Both the position numbers and the translations under genes were made by a program. 64,000 nucleotides of DNA, taken from positions 5,502,399 through 5,566,398 of the forward strand of contig SSBO01000001.1 of NCBI GenBank assembly GCA_005281725.1, in the 5' to 3' direction. The notes beneath the pieces were generated by a model. The model made no database searches and was not told where the DNA came from. It saw only the letters and a list, made by a program, of their open reading frames with translations. Position 1 is the stretch's first letter, and each line of letters opens with the position of its first letter. Origin of the DNA: Wuchereria bancrofti (lineage: Eukaryota; Nematoda; Chromadorea; Rhabditida; Onchocercidae). Shown piece after piece: positions 27,501 to 39,483 of this stretch.

Positions 27501-27917
27501 TTGCTACCGTAAATTATCACTCACCATTAAACAAGAATGATCATTAAAGGAAATCTTGATGGTAGATTATTAAATTCATGATGATCGTTGGAAACTTATA
27601 GGACAAACTATATTGAGCATAATCAAATCGTTTATTAAAATCAGTTACTCTTCATTTTTCTCAAAAGGTAAGTTATTCCTTGAGATAATCTTTACGAGTA
27701 TGATCTTATATGGTAAAATCTGATTAAGAATTTAGCTAACTATAAACTGATTACAATGCATTTAGTTTGCTCCAGAACGGCTGAAGAAAATCGTTATCTT
27801 AAAAATAGAAATCGATGAACCAACGAGTGGGAGAATAATTATAATGATATGAAGTAAAATAAATAGACTGTATTTGGATAAAAGAAATTGATGTAGATAA
27901 TGAGGAAATTCTAGTTC
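24538..27917. other. gap between VWA-ZP start and ZIG-8-like stop
   Basis: About 3.4 kb containing the upstream region of the VWA-ZP gene and the 3' flank of the Ig gene (both minus). It is very AT-rich. All open frames are short and low-complexity, and none pairs with a splice partner. No gene is called. Confidence 0.55.
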
Positions 27918-30900
27918 TTAGCCCATAGTAATCGGAATGGAATAGTCCGAAAGATGTGATAGCATCTTAATCGTAACCGAGAAATAAATAAAATAAGATG
28001 AACAGGTTCGAAACTTCACGTAGAAGTTACTTTTATTGACGTGTAGCATATGAGTTGATTCTGGTGCATCCACCGTTTTGCATGAATAACTTCCATCATC
28101 TTCACTTGAGGCGCTAAGAATTCGTAACGTATAAACGATCGTTTTACTGTCTCGTTTCACTTTTGATATATATTCTAAAAAAATGTTCATTTCGATTCGG
28201 TATTATGATAATGAGGGAATCATTTAGTCATTTTCTTTAAAATTTTTTTCTATTTTAAAATCACTAATCTTATCCTAAGTATCGTATACTTGTTTGGAGT
28301 GTTCAGACATAGATAGCGTGGTTCACGTAAAGATCGGTAAGTGTCAGGATGATACATTAATTAATCAAACTTTAGTAGTCTGGTTTCATTAAATTTCTAT
28401 CAAATCCAAATTGTTGATGCTAACTTTTACTATTTTTAAAATCAATTGGTTGTCCATCTCTCCACCATTCCACTTCATTACTTACACTATTTGCTTCACT
28501 ACCGATCGTTACTGTGCAATTCAGGAGCACTTCACTCCCAATCATATTGGCCATCAAATTTGTCGTGCGTTCTAAAAATTGGAAATAAAAACTTGAAAGA
28601 CAAAAACAATTTAAGCACTTAACTAAAAATAAGCAAATTTCTAATAAATTGAATATTTTTTTTAGGTTTTAAAATGTATTATTCAATCCTCAAAAATTTA
28701 ATATACTTTAATGACGTTCTATTCAAAACCAAATTTCATTAATTGCATTCTTAATTTTGTATAAACATCAGGCTTTCATTTTTCATTTCTTTTATATTTA
28801 CAACGAGAAGCACCAGCCATCAAATTAAAATTTTTGTTTTTAAATAACACAATTGTTAGTATAATAATACAGTTATTAATATATTAACAGTACTGCTAGT
28901 TCAATAAAATTATTGACAGTACTAAAATATTTAGAGTCTTAAACGCATAATATCTTTGCATGTCTACAAAATGCGAAATTTACGAGAAGGAATTTTGTTA
29001 CGGGAATTTTTTTTTATATTATTGAAAAGAAACGCTTTATATTTTCATATGCAATTGCACGCACATGCAAAAGCAACAATTATGATTCTCGAGGAGCAGA
29101 AACTAGTGCACATTTAAGGACATGTGTTAGTTGAACCTCAGAAAAGAATAACAAATGCTATAAAAGTTGGAGTCAATTTTCTTAAATGTGATAAGATTAA
29201 ATGACATATTCTTGTTTAATTAATTCTGTAAACAAGAAAAGATCAAGTCAAAAAATATATCGAAATTACTTACTTGCTGCTGAAGATGATACTTTGAGAT
29301 TGCGCGTTTCTGAAAAACACAAAAACAAACGCAGCGAATGTCGGAAGATTCAAGAAATAAAATTTAAACTTGAAGGCTTCACTGATTCTAGGAATGAAAA
29401 ACCAAGATTAGATAGATAAAACTTCGAAACATAGCTATCATTATTGGGTAGAGCCAGAAAAGCTAGGAGATATTTCATTAAATCCATATTGTATAGATAG
29501 ATACGATTATTTGTACCCCTCATACTTTTAATATCAGTCATTAAAGATATTTCAAATTGGCTACCTGCTTTCTTACTTCCGGACACAGGAACAATTTTTT
29601 TTTTAATTTGTAAAGCTTACCGATAACATTTAAATATACGGCATAAACAGTACTTCGTGGTTCGGTATTCACTTCACATAAATAACAACCGGAATCTGAC
29701 CTTTCTGCTCGTCTGAAAATGTCAAGTTAACGAACACGGAAATGAAAATAAGCAATTTTTCATTGGAAAACAAGTAAACTAATAAATTTCTACATACTTC
29801 TACGGTGCCTATACCGGGCGATATATATATATATTCACACAGTACAACGTTTTTAAATAAGCTTATAAAAAATTTTGAGTAAGAAAATGGGGTCTTAAGT
29901 GATTTGTTATAAAATCGGAGTAATCTACTACAAGTATGCTGTTATACTAAGATTTAATTGTTACATTATCAGTAAGCTTTAATGGATGAACTTTCTGATT
30001 AAGTTAAGAATTCAGAAATTCATTTAATGAATATGCGCCTGAAGGACATATCAGCTGCTAAATTAATGACAAATAACAAATGACGTAATTGCTTTTAAAT
30101 TGGCAGGTTGCACTTGGATGCATAGCATGATCAAATTTACCTAATAATTAATACCCAATCAACTTTGGATGGTTCCAGCAATATTTGAAATCTAGAATCA
30201 CTAGTAAATGATTGTTCGCCAGCAGTTAACAAAGCTTCGTCGCGTAAACGTGTCCAGGCTACCTGAAATGATTAATAATAGAAAGCGATTTGAATTTAAG
30301 AAAAAAGAGATGCTACAAGTTTCTTTATTCGATATGTTCAAACCGGGTATTCATTCTAAATTAATGAAGGACTTATAATGGGCAATTTTGTTGCTGCTGA
30401 TAAATAAATAACTGAATGAAAGGAATTTAATGTATCAGAAATCTTAATTAGATTAGAAATTGTCCATTATAAGTCCTTCTTCATTAATGATTAATAAAAG
30501 AGTAAAAAATCTTCCAATAACACTATAATCTTGTGCGGAATTTAAATATTAAATAGATAGAATACTTTTTTACTGACAATATTTTGCTTAAGATGTGGTA
30601 TTGTGCAGTGAAGCTGAGCGGGTTCATGCAGTGATACTTGAACGATCTTTTGCTGTTTGCTGGTGGATCCTTCCATATTTTCGTTGGACCGCTCCATCAG
30701 TGAGCATTCCCGGTATTTCTTCTCTTGTGTTGTTAGAGACTGAATGTCTAAAAAAATATTCATTCATAATTTAAGTATATCCATCATTCATGAAATGCTT
30801 CAATATACTACAAATTGAAGTTTATTTCGTTTTCTGGTTAGGAAAAACTGTTCATATCTAGAAATGATTTATCTTCATCACAAGAAAGATGCATAAGCAT

Positions 30901-33900
30901 CCAGAAAATGTCCGGAATGTTCCTTTGACTGATTTTTATTGCATGCCAACTGAGTTCCAGTCGATTGAAAATAAAAAACAACAGCGGGAGAAAAAGTCTT
31001 CAAAGTTTTCTTCTTTTCGAATTTTAAAATTACTCCAAGGGAAATATTTATCATTTATATGGATTTTGCATGAAAAACATTGCGGAAAGTTTTGGTAGAA
31101 ATTTCAAATTTCTTTTAGCATAAAGATTTGTATAATGCTAGGAGAAGCTTTTTTCAGTTTTTCATTTATTTTTCTTGATGTATGCATTGAATTTACTTCA
31201 CTTCTAAGCTTTTTTCTCTTTTTCATTCTCTCCTTTTTCACTTCTCGTTTTCCTTCTCTCGCAATTTCTGACTTAAAAAAAGCAGTTAAAAATTCTTTTT
31301 GTCTATAAAATATTGGAACATATAATGGTTACTGTTTATATCAATTTATCAATTTCTCCATTTTTTATTTTCAAAACTTCTCTCTTTTTAGAAGACAGGA
31401 AGCGCAGAACTGCTATTGCTAAGTATTCGGGAAGATCGAATGCTCAGCTTGTATTTCCAACAATAAATCAATCAATAATGTGAAGACTTTCATTTTGTTA
31501 TGGAAATGATTTTTTTAAACAGTAGTGAGGCAATCCGTTCAGTTTCACTGAAACCGTCCATTCCTTGCGTGATTCCATTACACATTTCATAGTATCATTT
31601 AATTCTGGTAAGAATTAGAATACGTCTATATGCTAAGCGAATGTTTTTAATGAGATTTAACAATATCCTTTTCCCTCTTTCCTGTCTAATAAATTATATA
31701 TTTTCAAGGAACTGAGCCACAAAAAGAGAGAAGGAGTCGATTATGAGAGGGAGTGGTTTGTTATTGCTATTTGGCTAAGAGATTTATTTTGTCAAATTAG
31801 ACACTGTCATTTTGACTGCATGAGCTGAAATGCGGAAAAATAGTCATCAGGCCACTTACAAGAAAATCAAATCAATCATCTGAGAAAGATGATCGAATAA
31901 AGAATTCATTCCCGACCAAAAACAAAAGCCTAACATTCTCTGATTCAATAATTAATATCTTCAATTATCACAAATCACTTTGGAACAAAAAAAATCAGTT
32001 TTATATGAAACTAATGGCTCTGGTATTTGACAATAGGATGAGGGTCAATGGTCACTCATGCAATGCTAGCCATCGCTTTTTTGGATGCAAAGACACTTGA
32101 AAGCAAATTGGTCTGAAATATTAGAATTCCCTTAAAAGTCTTATTTTTAATCCCTCAAACGTTAATTATAAATAGAGGAGATATTAAAATGAAACGATTC
32201 AAAATCGTTCTCTGATTCTGTTACATGTGTATTAATTGCATCAAATCATCCAGCATCCATCCCTTTTCTCTACGGAGTATAGATGAATAGACGAATAAGT
32301 GTCAACAGCTAATCTTCAACTGATCTTAATTAATTGACATTGGTGGTGTGAGTCCAAAATCAAACAGCCAGGTGGTCAGCAAAAGGGACGTAAAATGTAT
32401 TGCTTTCTGAAACATTCATTAAAACTAAGTTTTGTGATATCATTGAATCCATGTGAAGTTCATAAATGTTGAAATACGACACTGACTTTGAAATGCAATA
32501 ATTAATACTTCAATTATCACAGATTTCTAGCAGTCAAACCTGATATACACAATCTGATACATACAATAATATTAGTTAGTGACGTTAAATGGTGAGGTAT
32601 GAGAGCACATTATTGATCTTCCCGATTAACACTTCTGGAATATTAATGAGCATTACTGTTACTAGTGCATTGATGAAGACAGATGGTCCCAATACACTTC
32701 ATGTCATAAAATGCGGTTCATAAAATTCCGCCAACAAATGTAACAAGGAAACTGGATTCTTAAACTTCCAATAACGAATAATCATTTTGCCATTTCTCAT
32801 CATTCTTTCATAATCTGAAAACTTTGGAAAGTTTTAGCAGGAAAGCTTGTCTCCTTTTCCAAAACAAGTTATCAATTGAGTATACTAAAAGTGAATTGAA
32901 TTTGTGCGGAATAATTTGGCACCTCTTACCAATCGATGGTTTTCGTCTTCGGTTAGATGCTGAAAGTCCCCATTCTTGTTTGGCTTAAAAAAGCGGTTTT
33001 GTTCAAGATAGCACCAATATAATTTGAGTGGTTATCACAAATGGTACGAATCATTTAATTTCATTGCTTAGCCTTATATTAGAAATAGTCAATTATTTAC
33101 TCAAATTTCAAATTACTTTCACTTCCATAACCAATACTATATTATTACAAAGTTCTTTAGTTCTACAACTATACTAAACAACCATTAGTGATAACATCCT
33201 AACATCTAATAGCCAACATATAATGAAGGAAAAATAAGCAAACTACTGAAATTCATGGTAGCCATCAATAGAATAAGATCCAAACTAAACAAATACTCTG
33301 TTCTCCTTTTTTTGTTTGTTTGTCTGCTTGTTTAAAAAAGATTAGTACGAGAGAAATCTATCTCAATTATTCTGGTTTTGCAATTTAATGACGACTAAAT
33401 TTATGAATTGAGAACATACATATATGTTCACAAATAGCTATTTATAGTAGTTAATTATTAGTTAATTATAATGCTAATTTACTTTCCTTTGAAATAAATC
33501 CTTGAAAGAAGTTTAAACAAGCGAATTTAATTTGTTCTTACGTAAACTTCTATCTGTGAAATCGAACTTTTTCTGTTTATAATTAAGGATTTATTACACA
33601 GAATAGCACAAGTACTACGAAAAAAATAGCTAAAAATTCACATTGTTATCTTGAAAATGGTACAACGACTTTCTTCAGTTCTGTTTTTGTACATGAAAAG
33701 AAAATTAAGTTATGTCTACATTAAAATTAATTTTTCCTATTGTTCGCTTGGCTAATTTCGTAATTTGAATACATGATATTTTGATTCCCAAAAACAGATG
33801 GAAAACGTCAACTTTACATCTAATGATCTTACACCTAATGATATTTTGTTATTCGAGGAGATGACCTAGGTTTTGGTATAAAAAATAAGTACTTTAGAGA

Positions 33901-34563
33901 AGTGATATCAAGGATATCGAATAAGCAATATGACCGAAAAGAGCTTAACATCTTCAAAAACATATGTCAAAAATTGAAAAGCCGCTATTTCATCCATTTC
34001 TTTTCATTATTGTTTCTATTCTGGTGCAAAAAAAGATTTATTGACATTCTCTCTTTAACATCAAATCTTTAATAGATTCTTCTTGATTCTATTAATTTGT
34101 TACACTTAATGGATGATCATGAATTATTGCGCTGCTGGTCCATATACTAAAAAAGGAACGGACCTATTCTTAAATAAGTTCTTAACTTAAAACTTTTTTT
34201 TCGGACGAAAATGCTTTTTTTATTGCATTTGTTCGAAGTGGTTTTTAAATATGTGTTACTCTAATTAGTTTAAGGAAATCTAAAATTTACCAGAAGCTTA
34301 TTGATAGGTTTTTTCTAAAGAAACAGAATCCATTATGACAGAACTAACTACATAAATTTATAAGAAATGACATATTTGTGATCTTTTAACCAAATTATAT
34401 CTTAATACTTTGTAAAGACCACTATTCAATATTACTACACTTACATAGTTGATGTGCTTATTTTGTGGGGTATTTTACCAAACAGAAAAAATTAAGCGAA
34501 ATGGCAAAAATTAATACCTTGTAAACAGAAGAATATAGCAAGAAATGTAGTAACTAAAGTCAT
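27918..34563 (-). CDS. zig-8: secreted two-Ig-domain protein, ZIG-8/DPR type
   Basis: Seven exons (34563-34518, 30747-30578, 30262-30141, 29712-29621, 29309-29274, 28571-28431, 28174-27918) join in phase to about 287 residues. Exon 1 is a signal peptide (MTLVTTFLAIFFCLQ). Ig domain 1 has AQLHCTIP, VAWTRLRD, RFQILLEP, DWVLII and SDSGCYLCEVNTEP; domain 2 has GSEVLLNCTV, VEWWRDG, YTLRILSASSEDDGSYSC. Both disulphide pairs and core Trp residues are present. This resembles C. elegans ZIG-8 and insect Dpr proteins, cell-surface Ig proteins of neurons that bind DIP partners. Intron 1 is 3.8 kb. The tail after HMLHVN is weakly hydrophobic and could be an anchor, or an unrecognised donor may trim it. 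Assignment to zig-8 rests on domain order and motif resemblance. Confidence 0.85.
30361..30487. repeat. inverted repeat in ZIG-8-like intron 2
   Basis: Arms at 30361-30388 and 30457-30487 are reverse complements over about 28 bases, apart from one mismatch and a 3-base insertion, with a 68-base spacer. The arm begins ttaatgaaggacttataatg. It could be a small hairpin element or the remnant of a foldback transposon. It lies wholly within an intron. Confidence 0.8.
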
Positions 34564-37427
34564 AATGGAAATAGAAACATTTGAAGTACAGTAAACAGTG
34601 GTAGGCGAATAGGAAAAATAATATATGAAAGTAGGAATGCCAATTGACGACGAGTACAGAAAAAGCTCTGTGACAACAAAAGCTAATGTCCTTCACTTCT
34701 GTCCTTCTGGATTGTAGTAATAGGAATTATGTTTGTTCACTTCCGATAACAGCTCCGATGAATCTTGCCATGAAATTTTCAAAAATCTCTAGAATTTTTG
34801 GTACAATTTGATAAAACGCAAAAAACTCGAAGAGACTAAAATATTCAAATATTTTAGAGATTTAAATTTCTTTCGAAAAGCTGGAAAACAAAATTGACCC
34901 AAGATTGAAAGTGAAAGGACGAAGTGTATCGATTATTCTCCAAGCAATACCACAAAATCAACAATTTACCTACATATGTGCTCTCGCACCCATGAATAGA
35001 CATGGGAAATTAGCTTCCTCCATTTGGAAACTCATTCATCAAGTCTAGAAGAGGTCAACCATAGCATATTCACTGGACTTATTGCTATTCAACCTATTAT
35101 GTTTCGTGTCAGCAATGATATGTATACATAGTGAAAATATCTCCAAAAAATGATAATTCACGTAGAATCGGTGATAAATTCATTTAAACAGCCGCGGTAT
35201 TGGTAATACATTTCATGTTGCATTAACATATGTGCTAATTCAAAAAAGTTAATACTGATAAAGTTATCAAGATATTAGATCAATTATATAACAAGCAAAA
35301 TCCAATCAAAAAAACGGAATGGACAAGACAGAATGGTGCAAGGATTTCCAGACCTTCATTCTATTCCAAATGTTTTTTTTTCTTGATGATTTTGAAATTC
35401 ATTATAAATATAAAATAATTTTCCTTCCTTATTTCTAAGAAAATAAGCTCTTAATCCGGAATGAACGAAATTAGGCTCGATTCTGAGTCCTAGCGAAAAT
35501 CATAACGAAGCAGTCACTCGAACAGCAGTGGTACGATGAGGACAGCAATACATAACTGTCATCATTTGGTGACACATCTAACGACGACAACGCCCCTTAT
35601 GATCAAATAAACTTTGTATACAAAGTTTGCACAAATCTAATTCACTTTCTGTATATCCCAAATTTACCTAGTAGTAGTTTAACTATCAGAGTAATCTCCT
35701 AGCACAGTCACCATACACGTTTCCCATCATAAAGTACGTAAGTTAAATGCTCGAGCAAAAAAAAAAAATTCGCGTCATCTACTGCTATCTCAAATCATTT
35801 TTCATAACTTTGTCATAGAAATTAAAAACAATTCAAATTATTCGATTGTATCAAGAAAAAAAAGAAGGTGGAGGTCAAAAATCATTCATGCATTATAAGT
35901 ATGCAAGAGAGGAGGCAAAAATAAAGAAGTAAGGTTAATCATAATTAATTGCGCTGTACAATAATTTCATTTCTTTATCAAGAAGAAGAGGACAAGTTCC
36001 TTCAATTTGTGCAGTAATTGGATTTAGACACAATTAGCTGTGCATCTGCAGTATGTTACCATCTGCGCAATTGTAAAAAAAAAACTTTGCAAATAATGCA
36101 GATGTCAATTTAATTCCTTTAAATACTTCATTTAGTTATTCCAATTTTCATCTTATTTAGCACTGACCGATTACTGGCGTTAGTTGAAGGATTTCTGATA
36201 AAATTGACTTTACATTTGATTCGAAACATCTACTTTCTGATGAAATAGTCTCCATTGGCCACTAGTCATTCAAACTCAATAAATAGACAAGGCACAAATT
36301 ACGAAAGATTTCAGTTTCCTTAAACGAATAAACATTGAGGTAAGTTTACAGCGAAAAATACCTTCATTTGCAACTTGTGATAAAGTTGTGATAGTATAAT
36401 TTGGCCACAAAAGTAGTGGTCATAGGTAATCTCATAAATTGTGACCATGAAAGGAAATGATATTCTTATACTTCATAACTTATGACAAACTTTATATGAG
36501 TTAGTACCTGATCTATCAATTTCTTAAAAAATAGTTCTCTTAGATGAAGGTAGCAATATCGAAATTAGAAAAAGACAATGTGGTTGATGGAATATATTTG
36601 ATGACTCAATAATATAGGAATACAGCAATAACTGTTCGTTCACTTCATACTATATTCTGCCTAGAAAATTTCTCGAAACATTGTTTCAGAAAGAAATTGC
36701 GAATAAAAACTAAATCCCTGAATCAACACAGATGACAATTCATCTTCTCGGACATCTACAGGAATTTAAAGTCATTTAGTTCCTTTTTTTTTTTGATTTC
36801 GAAACCCGAATTAAGAAATATATGAATGCAGAAATTTCCGCATGATTTCCTAACATAAACTTTTCTGCACGATAAGGTATGACACCGTAAAGAATTTGAG
36901 AAACTGATTTAAATGAGGACCGACTTTATCCATAAGAATCAAAAATGTTCCCGAGTCTATTTTCCCATCTTTTCAGTGCATCAGTTATAACAAACTAATG
37001 TACTACATTTAATTTTGTTTATAATCACCAATAAGACATCAAAAAAGTATCTAAGTTGAGATAGTTAAGTTAGAGCAAATTTGGTTGCACTTCATCTTAG
37101 ATAAATTCGATGATGAGAATGCTTTAAATTTATGTAGTAAATAAAAGGAGATAAAAAGCAGAATCGGTGAAGTCTGAAAATCTAATGGACATGTCGCATG
37201 TTTTAGAACCAATATTTTTCGCTGTCATTAGAAAACAGCGAATGTTACATGGTAAAGAATTAATAAAAATATTCGGCTATGCAATTTAGCCTTAAAAGTT
37301 GTAAAGAAACCAATGACAAGTTATACTGTCCACAAGTATTTGAACAATTTTTGAGGTTCTTTTACATCTCAAGGATTGTTATTTTGAACTTCATTTTGTT
37401 TCCCCAGGCAATTTAAATTTCTGGTAT
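34564..37427. other. gap upstream of ZIG-8-like gene
   Basis: About 2.9 kb upstream of the ZIG-8-like signal-peptide exon, up to the stop of the four-span gene. It is AT-rich, with A runs near 35758-35769. No exon with acceptable splice signals and protein character was found on either strand. It presumably holds the neuronal promoter of the Ig gene. Confidence 0.5.
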
Positions 37428-38779
37428 TTATTGCGCTATATGACGGTAATAGCGATAAACAATTAGCATTGTGGATATGCAAATGACTATGCTAACAATA
37501 AAGATAGCTGTTGTAGTAGCAACACTCATTGCATCGCCTAAAAAAAAGTATAAATTTTCTTGAAATATGTATTTAAGGACAAGAACTTCTTTCTCTTCAT
37601 TTCATTTATCCAAATTTAAATACATATTATATGGATTGATAAATTAGGCATTAGCAGACAGTCATATAGTGTAGTCATTAATTCCCGAGTAGTCACGGTG
37701 GACCCTTTTGTTTGTTTTATCAGTCTTATTCATTCAAGAATTCCCTCGATTTAAGAGATCACCTTGTTTGATTCACAACTGCATATCATCGATATGCTGC
37801 TTACCTTTACATTCCGATTGGGACATGCAATTTATATAGAAGAGTACATTGGATGCAATAATTAGTGGTAGTAAAATTGTCTGAAAGTCGTGAGTATTCG
37901 TAAGAAGATTAAATTATAGGAAATGAAGTATTCATAAGATTATATTATAGAATTAAACTCTATGCCATCACGCATTACCATCACTTCTCATCCTCGACTC
38001 TTCGGAATAAGTCTCAGACATTTCCAGTAAAATAGAGATATATTTGGCGTTAATGATTTAATACAAAATTGTCTAAGTCAAGCTTAAGTAAATTGAACTC
38101 TGGGTTCTCCCTCTGAATTAGGAAAAGTTTGGAGATTAAGATGGAACAATTAGAGGTTATTCAATACGATCATGAAAATAAGAAAGAACTAACAAAAATG
38201 GTTAGAAGTGGACAGAGAAGACATATATTGTCCAAACATGTGGCAATAAAGCCCAGAATAGCTGCACTAAGAAAGATTAATGGTATACCAATAAATAATA
38301 TTTTGTTAATAATTTTATTCGTTTTGTTGTAGTTCCGCACAGTATGGTATACCTCCAGACTTCCAGCAAATACCGTAACAGATACCACAATATACATCCA
38401 TATCTTTGAGATAATCCAGTTTTAGTTACTTTTTTCTCTTATGCTTTTTTCTAGTAGATCACATCAATAAAATATAGAATATAGCCTGAGAAGCTTAAAC
38501 ATCTTAGATGATTAGATCAAATGGTACAGATTACTACAGAAACAGTTTTATAACCATGAGCATTCTGAACAAAAACAGTTGACTATGCCTACAATAGTAT
38601 GCTGAGATACTTCTATATTTTTCTATATTTTAATCATGTATTTCAATGCATAAAACACATTATGTTCATGAATTTAAGCTATAAAGATTTCAATGTTGAT
38701 TCCTTTTAACATTGATCTGTTGCAGAATTCACACAAATATTACCTTAATATCACAGCCTAAGAATGTGTTCGCAGCCAT
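37428..38779 (-). CDS. unrecognised small four-span membrane protein
   Basis: Five exons (38779-38744, 38403-38361, 38261-38194, 37880-37805, 37537-37428) join in phase to about 110 residues. It starts MAANTFLGCDIK and carries four hydrophobic stretches: IWMYIVVSVTVFAG, a Cys-rich one around ILGFIATCLDNICLLCPLL, TILLPLIIASNVLFYI, and a last one (AIFIVSIVICISTMLIV) before a basic tail YRYYRHIAQ. A Cys-containing loop (NCMSQSECK) separates spans 3 and 4. I recognise no family. An acceptor (ccttgcag) lies two bases before the ATG, typical of trans-splicing. It is the last gene of the COX17-SEC20-PSMD10 run. The join between exons 2 and 3 was chosen for phase and uses the weaker donor gtctgg, so that boundary is tentative. 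Confidence 0.62.
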
Positions 38780-39483
38780 TCCTGCAAGGATAAGTTTACT
38801 TAAAATAACTGAGATTCCAATGTAAAAGTATATTGAAAAAAATTTGAAAGAGAGGAACAGACAGGCAACGAAAGAGTCCCTAGAGTAGCCACCTACAACT
38901 ATCTCTTATGAAATATACAATGAAGGAAAAATTTTATGGTGTTCATAACATTTTCCTACAGCTTTTTGTATAATTTGCATAAAAATTAATCTTGAATAGA
39001 ATGCTCAGTATGCATAATTCACTTGGGAACTCAACGTGTACACTTCATAGTTACGTTAAAAAAGCAATGGCAATGCAGGCATTATATATTCGAGAATGCT
39101 TAACGCAACTTGAATGGATAATTTCTTGTGCTCAATTTAACATCGAGTAATCCGGTCCGAGATGTAAACGATCTAACTACTGAAGAAGTTATAAAGTGAT
39201 CTGATATCTGGCAATGAAAGCTTGTTACAGATAGTTTAATTATAGCAGTCACTCCAGCTATGTCGTCATTATATATTCGAGAATGCTTCGTCTTGCCGAT
39301 TAAAATGACTTTAATTTTTCAGAATGAATGAGCATGTGGTAAGGGGATAGTTCCAATCAATAATATAAAGCTTTTCATTTCGAAACAACAAAAAAAAGCA
39401 TTGAAACTTACTGTAAAAGATTTGAAAAAGTTTGCATTGAAAACAAATAATAAAATAGAAACTGATATAACATTAACAAAAAA
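38780..39483. other. intercistronic gap, PSMD10 to four-span gene
   Basis: About 700 bp between same-strand genes. It holds two exact copies of a 22-base sequence, listed separately. No coding frame is seen. Confidence 0.55.
39080..39288. repeat. pair of exact 22-base direct repeats
   Basis: The 22-base sequence beginning cattatatattcgagaatgc occurs at 39080-39101 and again at 39267-39288, 187 bases apart, in the gap between PSMD10 and the four-span gene. Flanking bases differ, so this is not a longer duplication. Confidence 0.85.

Noticed and set aside
34511..34696. 61-codon minus-strand hydrophobic frame as a separate gene
   Set aside because: Another frame of the same DNA gives a signal peptide (34563-34518) that joins the Ig gene exactly in phase; the longer frame is a shadow.
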